NCBI GenBank assembly: GCA_022827185.1
Contig: JAJDTM010000062.1
Coordinates: 1 to 64,000 of the forward strand
Direction: 5' to 3'
DNA length: 64,000 bases
DNA from: Candidatus Poribacteria bacterium
Lineage (GTDB): Bacteria; Poribacteria; WGA-4E; WGA-3G
In this document: piece after piece, positions 53,321 to 62,083 of the stretch
Position numbering within the stretch: position 1 is the first letter of the stretch
Layout of the letters: the number at the start of each line of letters is the position of its first letter
The notes under the pieces: generated by a model
The model's input: the letters and a program-made list of their open reading frames with translations, nothing else
Told to the model about the DNA's origin: nothing
The model's database searches: none
Position numbers and translations under genes: made by a program

Positions 53321-53938
53321 CTAAAACTCCCATTTTAACAACGTAACGCGGTTATGCCAAACGAGTATGCCTGTCGCAGTGCCGATTGCTGCACCGACGA
53401 CGACATCTGAAGTATAATGCCGTCCTAAATAGACCCGCGAAAAACCAACGAGTCCTGCACCGATATAGAGTGGAATTCGCCATTTCGGATACCGATACCC
53501 TAAAATCGTCGCAACACTGAACGTAATGGATGCGTGTCCCGACGGCATTGCTGGATTCCCCAGCGTCTCATCAAGGGGGCGTTTCCTACCTATCAATCTT
53601 TTCATCCCATACGTTATGATCCCGGCTCCCAGATATGCTGAAGACAAAAGTCTTCCAGTTTCTCGATGTGATTCATTGCCGTAAGTCATCAGGAGAACTG
53701 AGGCACCCAGCACGCCTCGGTAGTCTCCGAGCCTTGAGATGCCTTCCATGCCTGTCCATATTGGTTCTCGGTGTGGTGGTGCATCGTAGATACGATCGAA
53801 AAGTGTTTGATCCCAGCGCGATAAGAAGTTTTCAGCATCTGCGTCTAAACCTGTTATAAAACCACAGAGGATCAGACTGCATATAAACCACGGTTTAAAG
53901 TATCTCGTGAAGACGTAACTAACGGACCTATACTGCAT
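53321..53938 (-). CDS. PAP2-family membrane phosphatase
   Basis: A 205-residue membrane protein with the three lipid phosphatase motifs in order: KRLIGRKRP (motif 1, about 113-121), PSGH (motif 2, about 133-136) and SRVYLGRHYTSD (motif 3, about 168-179). The Arg, two His and Asp needed for catalysis are present. Family members dephosphorylate undecaprenyl pyrophosphate, phosphatidic acid or lipid A. In a genome with LPS and capsule genes, recycling of the polyprenol carrier is a reasonable guess. The first helix lies near residues 14-30. Transcribed alone, divergent from the small HTH gene. Confidence 0.88.
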   Translation of the reverse strand: MQYRSVSYVFTRYFKPWFICSLILCGFITGLDADAENFLSRWDQTLFDRIYDAPPHREPIWTGMEGISRLGDYRGVLGASVLLMTYGNESHRETGRLLSSAYLGAGIITYGMKRLIGRKRPLDETLGNPAMPSGHASITFSVATILGYRYPKWRIPLYIGAGLVGFSRVYLGRHYTSDVVVGAAIGTATGILVWHNRVTLLKWEF

Positions 53939-54031
53939 TATGAAATTCCGCTTGACCTATGATGTTGTATCTCCTATAATTTCTCGAAGCACGAAATCCT
54001 TACCTTGCAATAGCAAATTGGAGATAAAAAG

Positions 54032-54313
54032 ATGCAGATACGCAATGCCGTGGTTGAGTATGATCTGAAGGAAGCGGCGGCGATGCTGGATATCTCACCG
54101 ACAGTCCTCAAACGCGCAGTTGAGGCTGAGTATCTACAATGTTACTATCGACGCGGCAAAAATGAGTATCGGTTCCATGAAGCGAGTCTCCGCGTGAATA
54201 AGGAATTACTCTCACAAGACGATTATCGTACCGAGTTACTAAACACGTTTTCGGTTTCAGAGATTACCACGGAGCCTGACGCGCCGGAAGCGGATCCACC
54301 GTCCAAGCCATAA
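54032..54313 (+). CDS. small helix-turn-helix (excisionase/MerR-like) protein
   Basis: A 93-residue protein with GGAGAT about eight bases before the ATG. Residues 10-60 resemble the MerR/excisionase-type HTH: YDLKEAAAMLDISPTVLKRAVEAEYLQCYYRRGKNEYRF, where the second helix follows the ISP turn and the wing is formed by the RGKNEYRF strand. The last 25 residues are acidic and Pro-rich. It may bind DNA as a small regulator; no recombinase or phage gene is near, so excisionase function is unlikely. Transcribed between two minus-strand genes. Confidence 0.65.
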   Translation: MQIRNAVVEYDLKEAAAMLDISPTVLKRAVEAEYLQCYYRRGKNEYRFHEASLRVNKELLSQDDYRTELLNTFSVSEITTEPDAPEADPPSKP

Positions 54314-54349
54314 CCCGTTCCTGCCTTTCCTCAAAACTTACGCGAATTT

Positions 54350-54378
54350 GATAGGCGCGCTGATGCAGCGCGCCTATC
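54350..54378. terminator. GC-rich hairpin between convergent genes
   Basis: GATAGGCGCGCTG (54350-54362) pairs perfectly with CAGCGCGCCTATC (54366-54378) around ATG. It lies between the HTH gene and the convergent LamG gene and may end transcription in both directions. The stem shares TAGGCGCGCT with the hairpin at 14316-14340. Confidence 0.55.
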
Positions 54379-54408
54379 GGAAAATGGTTTGAATTCTTCC
54401 CATTTTCG

Positions 54409-55233
54409 TTATTTTGCTTTAAGCTTGCCCCAAGTCGTCGCGAGTTTACCTTCTGCTTCTACTGCGGTGAGGGTTGCGCCAAGCCCGTTGTTCATGATAT
54501 CAAGGACCTCTTCCTCTGACAAACCGCGTTTCCAGAGGTTAAAGTCATCCATCAGTCCGGTGAACGGACGTTTGTCGTCGATGTTGAACCCGACGCGCGC
54601 GCCCTGTCCCCAATTGTCCGAGATAAGCGTGTCAAGGCGAGACTTTTCTTCACCGACCTTTTCACCGTTGATGTAGAGCACGGCTAATCCGTCTGCGTAA
54701 CTGAACGTGCCAGCGTAGTGCTGCCATTGATTGGCTTTGTTTTCGCCTGCTCGGATATCAAATATCGTCCGACCGGGGTTGGGTCCCCGATTGAGCCAAC
54801 GATAATTTCCGTCGCCACGTGCTTCTGGGTGTACAACCCACGTGCCATCGGTTGAGCGTGCGTTGAAAAGTGCCATATCGGATACGGATTCAACGTTAAT
54901 CCACGCGAGGAGACTCATCCCTTCGGTGGGGATATCCTCAGCCTTAACATTGGGACCGTCTAAATCGAGAAAGCTATTGGCTGCGAAATGACCGGCTTTG
55001 CCGAATTTCCCATCGTTGGATTGTGTGATATCGCCATTAATCTCGCCATCGTAACCGCGTCCCGATTTCTCAAGGACAGTATTTCCGTCGAAGTCCTCGT
55101 AGTCGAAATACAGGACCAAATCCGGATCTAAAATTTGCGCGGATGCGTCCTGAATTTCCGCCGTAAGCAGACAGAGCGTGCCTATGAGAAATAAGCACAT
55201 TAGATAAGGGGTTAGTATAAGATGTCGTTTCAT
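54409..55233 (-). CDS. secreted LamG-domain protein (tandem copy 1)
   Basis: A 274-residue protein with an N-terminal export signal (about 6-34; LMCLFLIGTLCLLTAEIQDASA). The LamG/Laminin-G-3 domain runs from DPDLVLYFDYEDFDGNTV to GLMDDFNLWKRGLSEEEV, including SGRGYDGEINGDI, KFGKAGHFAANSFLDLDG, MSLLAWINVES, RTIFDIRAGENKANQWQHYAGTFS and AVLYINGEKVGEE. It ends with the shared motif GKLATTWGKLK. The two genes upstream (55267, 56125) are close paralogues on the same strand with 33-base spacers, which copy the AGGAGGACC ribosome-binding region. Probably polysaccharide or protein binding on the cell surface; ligand unknown. Confidence 0.85.
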   Translation of the reverse strand: MKRHLILTPYLMCLFLIGTLCLLTAEIQDASAQILDPDLVLYFDYEDFDGNTVLEKSGRGYDGEINGDITQSNDGKFGKAGHFAANSFLDLDGPNVKAEDIPTEGMSLLAWINVESVSDMALFNARSTDGTWVVHPEARGDGNYRWLNRGPNPGRTIFDIRAGENKANQWQHYAGTFSYADGLAVLYINGEKVGEEKSRLDTLISDNWGQGARVGFNIDDKRPFTGLMDDFNLWKRGLSEEEVLDIMNNGLGATLTAVEAEGKLATTWGKLKAK

Positions 55234-55266
55234 CTTTTAAGGTCCTCCTTTAGATGAACCATTTCT

Positions 55267-56091
55267 TTATTTTGATGCCTTGAGTTTTCCCCAGGTCGTC
55301 GCGAGTTTCCCTTGTGCTTCGACAGCGAGAAACGCGTCGACCCCGTCACTCATAATCATATTAACTTCTTCTTCTGTTAAGCCACGTTTCCAGACGTTAA
55401 GGTCATCCATCAATCCGGTAAAAGGACGCTTGTTGTCGATGTTAAAACCGACACGTGCGCCTTGACCCCAGTTGTCTGCGATAGGCGTGTCGAGGCGAGA
55501 TGCTTCTTGACCAACTTGTTTGCCGTTGATGTAGAGCACGGCTTTTGCGTCAGCGCGACTGTAGGTGCCAGCGTAATGCTGCCATTGATTGGCTTTGTTT
55601 TCGCCAGCGCGGATATCAAATATCGTCCGACCGGGGTTGGGACCCCGATTAAGCCAACGATAATTTCCATCGCCACGTGCTTCTGGGTGTACAAGCCACG
55701 TACCATCGGCTGCGCGGGCGTTGAAAATTGCCATATCGGATATGGATTCAACATTAATCCAAGCCACAACACTCATGCCCTCGATAGGAATATCATCAGG
55801 ATCAACATTGGCTCCATCCAAATCGAGGAAGCTGCCTGCTTCAAAATGACCGGCTTTGCCGAATTTCCCGTCATCGGATTGTGTGATATCCCCATTGATC
55901 TCACCGTCGTAACCGCGTCCAGATTTTTCAAGGACGGTCTTTCCCTTGAAATCTTCGTAATCGAAATACACGACCAAATCCGGATCTAAAGCCTCAGCGG
56001 ATACGTCCTGCATTTCTGCCATAATCAGACAGAATGTGCCTATGAGAAGTAAGCACATCAGATAAGGGGTTAGTATAAGATGTCGTTTCAT
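55267..56091 (-). CDS. secreted LamG-domain protein (tandem copy 2)
   Basis: A 274-residue paralogue with the same signal peptide and LamG fold as its neighbours. It is a mosaic: the first 25 residues (MKRHLILTPYLMCL) and the middle match the 54409 copy, whereas the end (LTEEEVNMIMSDGVDAFLAVEAQGKLATTWGKLKASK) is nearly identical to the 56125 copy. That pattern is expected from unequal crossing-over or gene conversion inside the array. AGGAGGACC lies 5' of the start. Role as for the adjacent copies; ligand unknown. Confidence 0.85.
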   Translation of the reverse strand: MKRHLILTPYLMCLLLIGTFCLIMAEMQDVSAEALDPDLVVYFDYEDFKGKTVLEKSGRGYDGEINGDITQSDDGKFGKAGHFEAGSFLDLDGANVDPDDIPIEGMSVVAWINVESISDMAIFNARAADGTWLVHPEARGDGNYRWLNRGPNPGRTIFDIRAGENKANQWQHYAGTYSRADAKAVLYINGKQVGQEASRLDTPIADNWGQGARVGFNIDNKRPFTGLMDDLNVWKRGLTEEEVNMIMSDGVDAFLAVEAQGKLATTWGKLKASK

Positions 56092-56124
56092 CTTTGAGGG
56101 TCCTCCTTTAGATGAACCATTCCT

Positions 56125-56958
56125 TTACTTTGATGCTTTAAGTTTTCCCCAAGTCGTCGCGAGTTTCCCTTGTGCTTCTACAGCAAGAAACGCGTCGACT
56201 CCCTCGCTCATAATCATATTGACTTCTTCTTCTGTAAGCCCACGTTTCCAGACGTTAAGGTCATCCATTAGCCCGGCGAATGGACGGTTGTTGTCGATGT
56301 TATAGCCGACGCGCGCGCCGTTATCCCAATCGCCTGCGATCGGTGTCGGGACGCGAGCCTTTTCTTCACCAACATTTTTACCGTTGATGTAAAGTACAGC
56401 TAACCCTTCGGCACGGCTGAAGGTGCCAGCGTAATGCTGCCATTCATTATCTTTGTTATCGCCAGCGCGAATATCGAATATCGTACTACCGGGGCTCCGA
56501 TTGAGCCAACGATATTTACCACTCCCGCGTGCTTCTGGGTGTACAAGCCAAGTATTATCCGCCGCGCGCGCATTAAAGATCGCCATATCTGCGACGGCTT
56601 CAACGTTAATCCACGCGACAACACTCATGCCTTCGGTAGGAATGTCTTCAGGCTTGATATTGGGACCGTCTAAGTCAAGGAAGCTGCCAAGGACGAAGTG
56701 GGCTGCGCTGCCAAACTTCCCGTCTTTGGACTGCGTGACCTTTCCATTGATTGCCCCATCGTAGCCGCGTCCAGATTTTTCGAGGACGGTGTCCCCCTTG
56801 AAGTCTTCATAATCAAAATATAGTACTAAATCCGGGTCTAAAGGCTCAGCTGACGCGAATTCCGTCGTATGTAGACAGAGCGCCCCTATCAGAAGTAAGC
56901 ACACCAGGTAAGGGGCGAGCTTACAATCCGATATTATAGACCTTAAGTTACGTTTCAT
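56125..56958 (-). CDS. secreted LamG-domain protein (tandem copy 3)
   Basis: A 277-residue first gene of the LamG array. Its N-terminus differs (MKRNLRSIISDCKLAPYLVCLLLIGALCLH) and carries extra residues before the hydrophobic export segment, while the mature domain from DPDLVLYFDYEDFKGDTV onward parallels the other two copies. A short deletion (RSPGSTIFDIRAGD against GPNPGRTIFDIRAGE) distinguishes it. It ends GKLATTWGKLKASK. AGGAGA precedes the ATG. The 184 bases upstream, shared with divergent kdsB, contain the likely promoters for both. Confidence 0.85.
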   Translation of the reverse strand: MKRNLRSIISDCKLAPYLVCLLLIGALCLHTTEFASAEPLDPDLVLYFDYEDFKGDTVLEKSGRGYDGAINGKVTQSKDGKFGSAAHFVLGSFLDLDGPNIKPEDIPTEGMSVVAWINVEAVADMAIFNARAADNTWLVHPEARGSGKYRWLNRSPGSTIFDIRAGDNKDNEWQHYAGTFSRAEGLAVLYINGKNVGEEKARVPTPIAGDWDNGARVGYNIDNNRPFAGLMDDLNVWKRGLTEEEVNMIMSEGVDAFLAVEAQGKLATTWGKLKASK

Positions 56959-57142
56959 GCCAAAAATCTCCTCTGGGAAACTATTTATCCGTTATTCAAC
57001 TAAAACGACTCACTTCTATTAAAGTTTACCACTTTTCTATGAGTGTCTGCAACGAAAATCGAAAATTTGTTTGATTTTAACTTCACTTTACGTTAAACTG
57101 ATTTGGAATATAAATCGAAAATTTAAGGTATTCTGAGGGGGC

Positions 57143-57880
57143 ATGAGGTTGCAAAGTGTAGGAATTATTCCAGCTCGCTACGCCTCCAGTCGTTTTGAGG
57201 GCAAGCCGTTGGTGGATCTTCTCGGGAAGCCGATGGTGCAACATGTCTATGAAAGTGCCTGTCGCGCGGAAACACTGGACGAAGTGATTGTCGCCACCGA
57301 CGACCAGCGGATTTACGATGCTGTTACCCGATTCGGCGGAAACGTTCAGATGACCGGCGAATGCGAGACCGGTACCGAACGCGTCGCTGTTGTTGCAGAA
57401 CGACTGAACTGTGATATTGTCGCCAATATTCAGGGCGACGAGCCGTTACTTAAACCTGCACAGATAGACCTGATGCTCCGACCCATCCTCGACAAACCAG
57501 AGGTGCAGGTTTGTACATTAAAACAGCGCGTTAAAACTGTTGTAGATTACCGGGATATTAACGTTGTAAAAGTAGTTACAGACCTTCATGGTGATGCGTT
57601 ATACTTTTCGCGCGCGTCTATCCCTGGTAAAATCACTGAAACTGAGCTACACAAATTTCCTGTATATCGGCATGTCGGGTTGTACGCTTACCGGCGGGCG
57701 CAGCTCCTCGCTTTTACAAGGTGGGACAGAACACCGTATGAACTGGCAGAGGGTTTAGAACAGTTACGCTTTTTGGAAAACGGTGTGCCTATTCATGTCG
57801 TCGAAACGGATACGCCACTGATTGGCGTTGATGTTCCTGCTGACTTGGAACGGGTAAAACAGATTTTGGAGGCTTTATAA
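57143..57880 (+). CDS. kdsB: 3-deoxy-manno-octulosonate cytidylyltransferase
   Basis: KdsB activates Kdo with CTP to CMP-Kdo for the LPS inner core. The 245-residue length is standard. The nucleotide-binding IIPARYASSRFEGKPLVDLLGKPMVQHVYE (residues 8-37), EVIVATDD, GTERVAVVAE, DIVANIQGDEPLL (metal-binding Asp), YFSRASIPG and HVGLYAYRRAQLLAF are all diagnostic. GAGGGG precedes the ATG. It is followed after ten bases by pyrG, which makes its CTP substrate; this pair is common in Gram-negative genomes. Together with hldA and gmhB it indicates a conventional LPS core. Confidence 0.95.
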   Translation: MRLQSVGIIPARYASSRFEGKPLVDLLGKPMVQHVYESACRAETLDEVIVATDDQRIYDAVTRFGGNVQMTGECETGTERVAVVAERLNCDIVANIQGDEPLLKPAQIDLMLRPILDKPEVQVCTLKQRVKTVVDYRDINVVKVVTDLHGDALYFSRASIPGKITETELHKFPVYRHVGLYAYRRAQLLAFTRWDRTPYELAEGLEQLRFLENGVPIHVVETDTPLIGVDVPADLERVKQILEAL

Positions 57881-57890
57881 GGAAATTTTC

Positions 57891-59522
57891 ATGACAAAAT
57901 ACATTTTTGTGACGGGTGGCGTTATCTCAGGCATCGGTAAAGGCATTACAACCGCGTCCCTTGGCAGATTACTTATCAATCGCGGGTTTAAGGTGAGCGT
58001 CGTCAAAATTGACCCGTACCTCAATGTGGATGCAGGGGTGATGAATCCATTTCAGCATGGCGAGGTTTTCGTTACCCGTGATGGCGCGGAGACCGATCTT
58101 GACCTTGGAAATTATGAACGCTTCCTCGGCATTGATCTGAACAAGTATTCTAACTTTACGACAGGTTCTGTCTATAAAGAAGTGATTGAGAAGGAACGGC
58201 GAGGCGACTACCTTGGCGAAACGGTGCAGCTAATTCCGCATATTACGGACGAGATTAAGCGTCGTATTTACCAGATTGGTGAGGATAACGCAGCTGAAAT
58301 CGTCATCACTGAGATAGGTGGAACCATCGGCGACTTTGAGATGCCGCCGTTCGTCGAAGCCATCCGACAGATAGCAGTTGAGGTCGGACGCGAGAATGCG
58401 ATGTTCCTGCATGTATCGCTCATTTATACCTTACCGAATGGCGAAAGTAAGAGTAAACCGACACAGCACAGCATCCGCAAACTTCAAGAATTGGGGGTCC
58501 TACCCGATGTCTTGCTCTGTCGGACGCGTCAGACGCTGGAGGAAGCCTTCCGTCGGAAGATCGCGCTCCTCTGTGGTATCTCTGAAGAATGTATTTTTGA
58601 AGGGCTGGACACAAAATGCGTTGATGAAATCCCACTTAATTTTGAACGCCAAGGGATGGGACATCTCGTTTCAAAGAAACTTGGACTTGAAGCACGCGCA
58701 CCCATGGACGCTGAATGGGCGGCAATGGTCAAAAAACTGAAAAACCCAAAGCAGCACGCTCGAATTGCGATTGTCGGAAAATATACGACCGGCAATGATG
58801 CCTATATCAGTGTACAGGAAGCCCTCAAACACGGCGGAATTGCCAACGGAGCCGCTGTTGAAATTGAGTGGGTAGAAGCGGAGTCGCTCACGGAACATCC
58901 GAACCTTGATTCTGTTTTTGAAAATATTGACGGCATACTCGTTCCCGGTGGTTTCGGCTATCGAGGGATTGAAGGGATGTTGGTTGCCGTGCGCTATGCC
59001 CGTGAAAACAGAATTCCGTATTTGGGGTTATGTCTCGGCATGCAGTGTCTCGTGATTGAGTTTGCGCGGCACGTGGCGAATATGAAAAAGGCAAATAGCA
59101 CAGAAGTCGACGAGAATACACCTTATCCGGTTATAGATTTAATGCACGAACAACGCTCAGTGGCTGATCTCGGTGCGACAATGCGACTCGGACACTATCC
59201 GTGTGTTCTTAAAGAAAATACCAAAAGTTATAGTGCTTACCAGCAGCCTATCATTCTGGAGCGACATCGACATCGCTATGAATTAAATAACCTATACCGC
59301 TCCGAATTAGAATCGGCGGGACTCTGTTTTAGTGGGTTATCGCCGGATGAAAGCCTCGTCGAAATTGCCGAGGTAATGGATCACCCGTGGATGGTAGGCT
59401 CACAATTCCATCCTGAATTTCAATCCAAACCGCTTGCGCCGCATCCGCTTTTCCGTGAATTCATCGCGGCGGTGCTTTCTTATCAGGGCAAGGATGAAGA
59501 TATGGAAGGAGAAGAAAATTAA
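57891..59522 (+). CDS. pyrG: CTP synthase
   Basis: A 543-residue enzyme that aminates UTP to CTP using glutamine-derived ammonia and ATP. The N-terminal synthetase begins FVTGGVISGIGKGITTASLGRLL (P-loop) and includes KIDPYLNVDAGVMNPFQHGEVFV, DLDLGNYERFL and the EIGGTIGD segment. The glutamine amidotransferase domain has GGFGYRG, the nucleophile Cys in GLCLGMQCLVIEFA and the His/Glu pair in SQFHPEFQSKP. Length and motifs are complete. Its stop codon TAA shares an A with the ATG of the racemase-like gene (TAATG at 59520-59524), giving coupled translation. Confidence 0.96.
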   Translation: MTKYIFVTGGVISGIGKGITTASLGRLLINRGFKVSVVKIDPYLNVDAGVMNPFQHGEVFVTRDGAETDLDLGNYERFLGIDLNKYSNFTTGSVYKEVIEKERRGDYLGETVQLIPHITDEIKRRIYQIGEDNAAEIVITEIGGTIGDFEMPPFVEAIRQIAVEVGRENAMFLHVSLIYTLPNGESKSKPTQHSIRKLQELGVLPDVLLCRTRQTLEEAFRRKIALLCGISEECIFEGLDTKCVDEIPLNFERQGMGHLVSKKLGLEARAPMDAEWAAMVKKLKNPKQHARIAIVGKYTTGNDAYISVQEALKHGGIANGAAVEIEWVEAESLTEHPNLDSVFENIDGILVPGGFGYRGIEGMLVAVRYARENRIPYLGLCLGMQCLVIEFARHVANMKKANSTEVDENTPYPVIDLMHEQRSVADLGATMRLGHYPCVLKENTKSYSAYQQPIILERHRHRYELNNLYRSELESAGLCFSGLSPDESLVEIAEVMDHPWMVGSQFHPEFQSKPLAPHPLFREFIAAVLSYQGKDEDMEGEEN

Positions 59523-60775
59523 TGCCTAACGCAGCAACTGTCCGTTCCGGTGCTTGGTACGGAGATAAGGAACTGACTTTGAATTTCCCGACGGATTGGG
59601 AGGTCGAAGTATTGGCTCCTAAAGACGCGCCTGCGCTTTCTGATGCACAAATTGAAAAGGCATTTGCCGAACCGATTGGCACGCCTCGTATTTCGGAGCT
59701 CGCGAAGGGGAAAAAGAGTGCTGCGATCGTTGTTGACGATCTGAGCCGCCCGACGCCTGCATATAAGGTTATCCCGTTTCTGCTGCGTGAGTTGGCATCG
59801 GCGGGTGTCCCGAAATCCGAAATCCGATTTGTTGTTGGACCCGGTTCCCACCGCCCCTTGACCGATCAAGAGATCGCGACAAAGATTGGGACAGATGTAG
59901 CGGCTGAATACGAAGCAACGAACCACGATTTCCTGAGTGGTGATCTACGCGCCCTCGGTAGCCTTGATAATGGGATGCCTATTTATATTAACCGTATTGT
60001 TGCGGATGCGGATTTTAAAATCTGTGTCGGCGGTATTTATCCGCACAGTTCTGTCGGTTTTACTGGGGGGGCAAAGTTGATTGTCCCCGGTGTCTCAGGA
60101 TTCGCGACAATATTTTACTTTCATACCTACTCATCAAGCCGCGGTCCAGCAATTATTGAGGGCGAAGAAGGCGATGAACCCGACCGACGCGCGTGTGCTG
60201 AACTCGCAGCAAAAATTCTCGGACTCGATGCTATTGTAAACATGACACTGAATACCCAGCGTGAGATCTCTGGAGTGTTCTTAGGGGACTTTGTTAAAGC
60301 GCATCGGGCAGGCGCGCGTTTCGCTTTGGAGACTTATAGCACACCGATATCCGAAACGAATGAAAAAGCGACTGATCTGATTGTGGCAAACTGCTATCCA
60401 CTCGATTCTGATGCAATCCAACTGGATAAGGCACTGGCAGCTTTTAGCTATTTTCAGAACGCCTATACATTGGCACTCTACCCTGCCAGTGATGGCAGCT
60501 GCTACCACGGTCTGTACGATAGACTTGATTATCCGCGCTATCTCCAGCAGCGCGCCGAACAGATTCCGATCGAACCACCAGTGCCGCAAATCGGACCCCG
60601 CAACCAATTACACGTCTGGTCTGAGCACTTTGGCGCAGATGAATTCCACAAAGAATACCCCGCTGCACGCCTCTTTCGCAACCTTGAACAAGTGATTCAG
60701 CTTTTTGCTGAGAAACTTCCAGAACACGCACGCGTCGGTATCTTGCCAGCAGCCGGAATTCAAATATTAGCCTAA
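59522..60775 (+). CDS. LarA-like nickel-pincer racemase (copy 1)
   Basis: A 417-residue protein of the LarA (DUF2088) family. Lactate racemase LarA binds a nickel-pincer nucleotide covalently to a Lys and uses two His as proton carriers. The matching residues are visible: His110 in GPGSHRPLT, His175 in GIYPHSSVGF and Lys185 in TGGAKLIVPG, almost at the numbers known for Lactobacillus LarA (108, 174, 184). DDLSRPTPAYKVIPFLLRELASAG (about 72-95) is the N-terminal signature. Many homologues act on other alpha-hydroxyacids, so the substrate is open. It is translationally coupled to pyrG, precedes a close paralogue and TRAP permeases, and no larB/C/E cofactor genes are in the window. Confidence 0.82.
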   Translation: MPNAATVRSGAWYGDKELTLNFPTDWEVEVLAPKDAPALSDAQIEKAFAEPIGTPRISELAKGKKSAAIVVDDLSRPTPAYKVIPFLLRELASAGVPKSEIRFVVGPGSHRPLTDQEIATKIGTDVAAEYEATNHDFLSGDLRALGSLDNGMPIYINRIVADADFKICVGGIYPHSSVGFTGGAKLIVPGVSGFATIFYFHTYSSSRGPAIIEGEEGDEPDRRACAELAAKILGLDAIVNMTLNTQREISGVFLGDFVKAHRAGARFALETYSTPISETNEKATDLIVANCYPLDSDAIQLDKALAAFSYFQNAYTLALYPASDGSCYHGLYDRLDYPRYLQQRAEQIPIEPPVPQIGPRNQLHVWSEHFGADEFHKEYPAARLFRNLEQVIQLFAEKLPEHARVGILPAAGIQILA

Positions 60776-60818
60776 CAACATCGGGACTAAAAACCTTTCT
60801 ATGAGATGGAGGACGATC

Positions 60819-62078
60819 ATGGATAACACAGCGACAGTTTACTCTCGTGCTTGGTACGGAGATGAGGCACTGACTTTGAATTTTCCGACCGGCTGGGAAG
60901 TGGAGGTTCTCGGACCGAAAGACGCACCCGTGCTTTCGGATACACAAATTGAACAGGCATTTGCTGAGCCGATCGGCACGCCTCGTATTTCGGAACTCGC
61001 GAAGGGGAAAAAGAGTGCTGCGATCGTCGTTGATGATTTGAGTCGTCCGACCCCTGCAGCGAAAGTTATCCCGTTTCTGCTGCGTGAGTTGGCATCGGCG
61101 GGTGTCCCGAAATCCGAAATCCGCTTTGTTGTTGGCGGTGGTTCCCACCGACCCCTCACGGATGAAGAGGTGGCGAAGAAGATTGGCGCGGATGTCGCCG
61201 CTGAACATGAGGCGACAAGCCACGACTTCATGAGTGGTGATCTGAAAGCATTGGGAAATCTCACTAACGGGATGCCTATCTACCTGAATCGTGTCGTTGC
61301 TGATGCGGATTTCAAAATCTGTCTCGGTGGTATCTATCCACACGGATCCGTCGGCTTCGGTGGCGGTGCGAAATTGGTCGTGCCGGGGATCGCTGGTTTC
61401 GCCACGATGTTCTATTTCCATACTTTTTCACCCGGACGCGGGCATGCCGTTATAGAAAGAGCAGGCAGTGAACCCGATCACCGCGATTTCGCTGAAGAAG
61501 TAGCCGGTGTCCTCGGACTTGATGTGATTGTGAACACAGTACTCAACACTCGCCGTGAAATCTGTGGATTGTTCGTAGGCGATTTTGTGCAGGCGCACCG
61601 TAAAGGCGCGTACTTCGCATTGGATACTTACGGCACAGAGATACCCGAAACGAGTCGAAAAGAGACCGATCTGGTTGTGCTGAATTGTTATCCACTTGAT
61701 AGCGATCCGATCCAAACGGGTAAGGCGTTGTGGGCAACACATTATTTTGAGAAAGCGCATAAAATGGCACTCAATCCTGCGTCAGATGGTATCTGCTACC
61801 ACGGGCTGTTTGAGGAGATTGATTACGCCCGCTTCGCACAACAGAGAGCAGAGCGGACACAATCTGAACTCCCACCCCCACAACTCGGAACGCAAGATCA
61901 ATTGCACGTCTGGTCGGAACACTTTTTAGTGGATGATTTTTACAAGAAACATCCGGGTGCCCTCCTTTTTCGCGATCTTGATCAGTTAATCGCGTTGTTC
62001 GCTGAGAGATTGCCGTCTCAGGCGAAAGTGGCTGTTCTGCCCTCCGCTGGGATTCAGGTATTAGCACCGGAGAAATAA
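60819..62078 (+). CDS. LarA-like nickel-pincer racemase (copy 2)
   Basis: A 419-residue close paralogue of the preceding protein. ATG 60819 is preferred over 60801 because TGGAGGA lies just before it and the sequence then aligns from MDNTATV. The LarA residues are conserved: His110 (GGGSHRPLT), His175 (GIYPHGSVGF) and Lys185 (GGGAKLVVPG). Differences between copies concentrate in the C-terminal half (around 215-270 and 330-400), which suggests separate substrates. It is followed after five bases by dctQ, so racemases and a TRAP carrier for organic acids probably form one operon; uptake and racemisation of a hydroxyacid is a sensible inference. Confidence 0.82.
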   Translation: MDNTATVYSRAWYGDEALTLNFPTGWEVEVLGPKDAPVLSDTQIEQAFAEPIGTPRISELAKGKKSAAIVVDDLSRPTPAAKVIPFLLRELASAGVPKSEIRFVVGGGSHRPLTDEEVAKKIGADVAAEHEATSHDFMSGDLKALGNLTNGMPIYLNRVVADADFKICLGGIYPHGSVGFGGGAKLVVPGIAGFATMFYFHTFSPGRGHAVIERAGSEPDHRDFAEEVAGVLGLDVIVNTVLNTRREICGLFVGDFVQAHRKGAYFALDTYGTEIPETSRKETDLVVLNCYPLDSDPIQTGKALWATHYFEKAHKMALNPASDGICYHGLFEEIDYARFAQQRAERTQSELPPPQLGTQDQLHVWSEHFLVDDFYKKHPGALLFRDLDQLIALFAERLPSQAKVAVLPSAGIQVLAPEK

Positions 62079-62083
62079 AGCAA

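Noticed and set aside
54032..54313. Excisionase marking an integrated element
   Set aside because: No integrase, attachment duplication or phage gene is nearby, so a small regulator is more likely.
59522..60775. Second in-frame TGA selenoprotein candidates in other genes
   Set aside because: I looked at gene ends for conserved continuation past TGA; other genes in the window end at their family's normal length.
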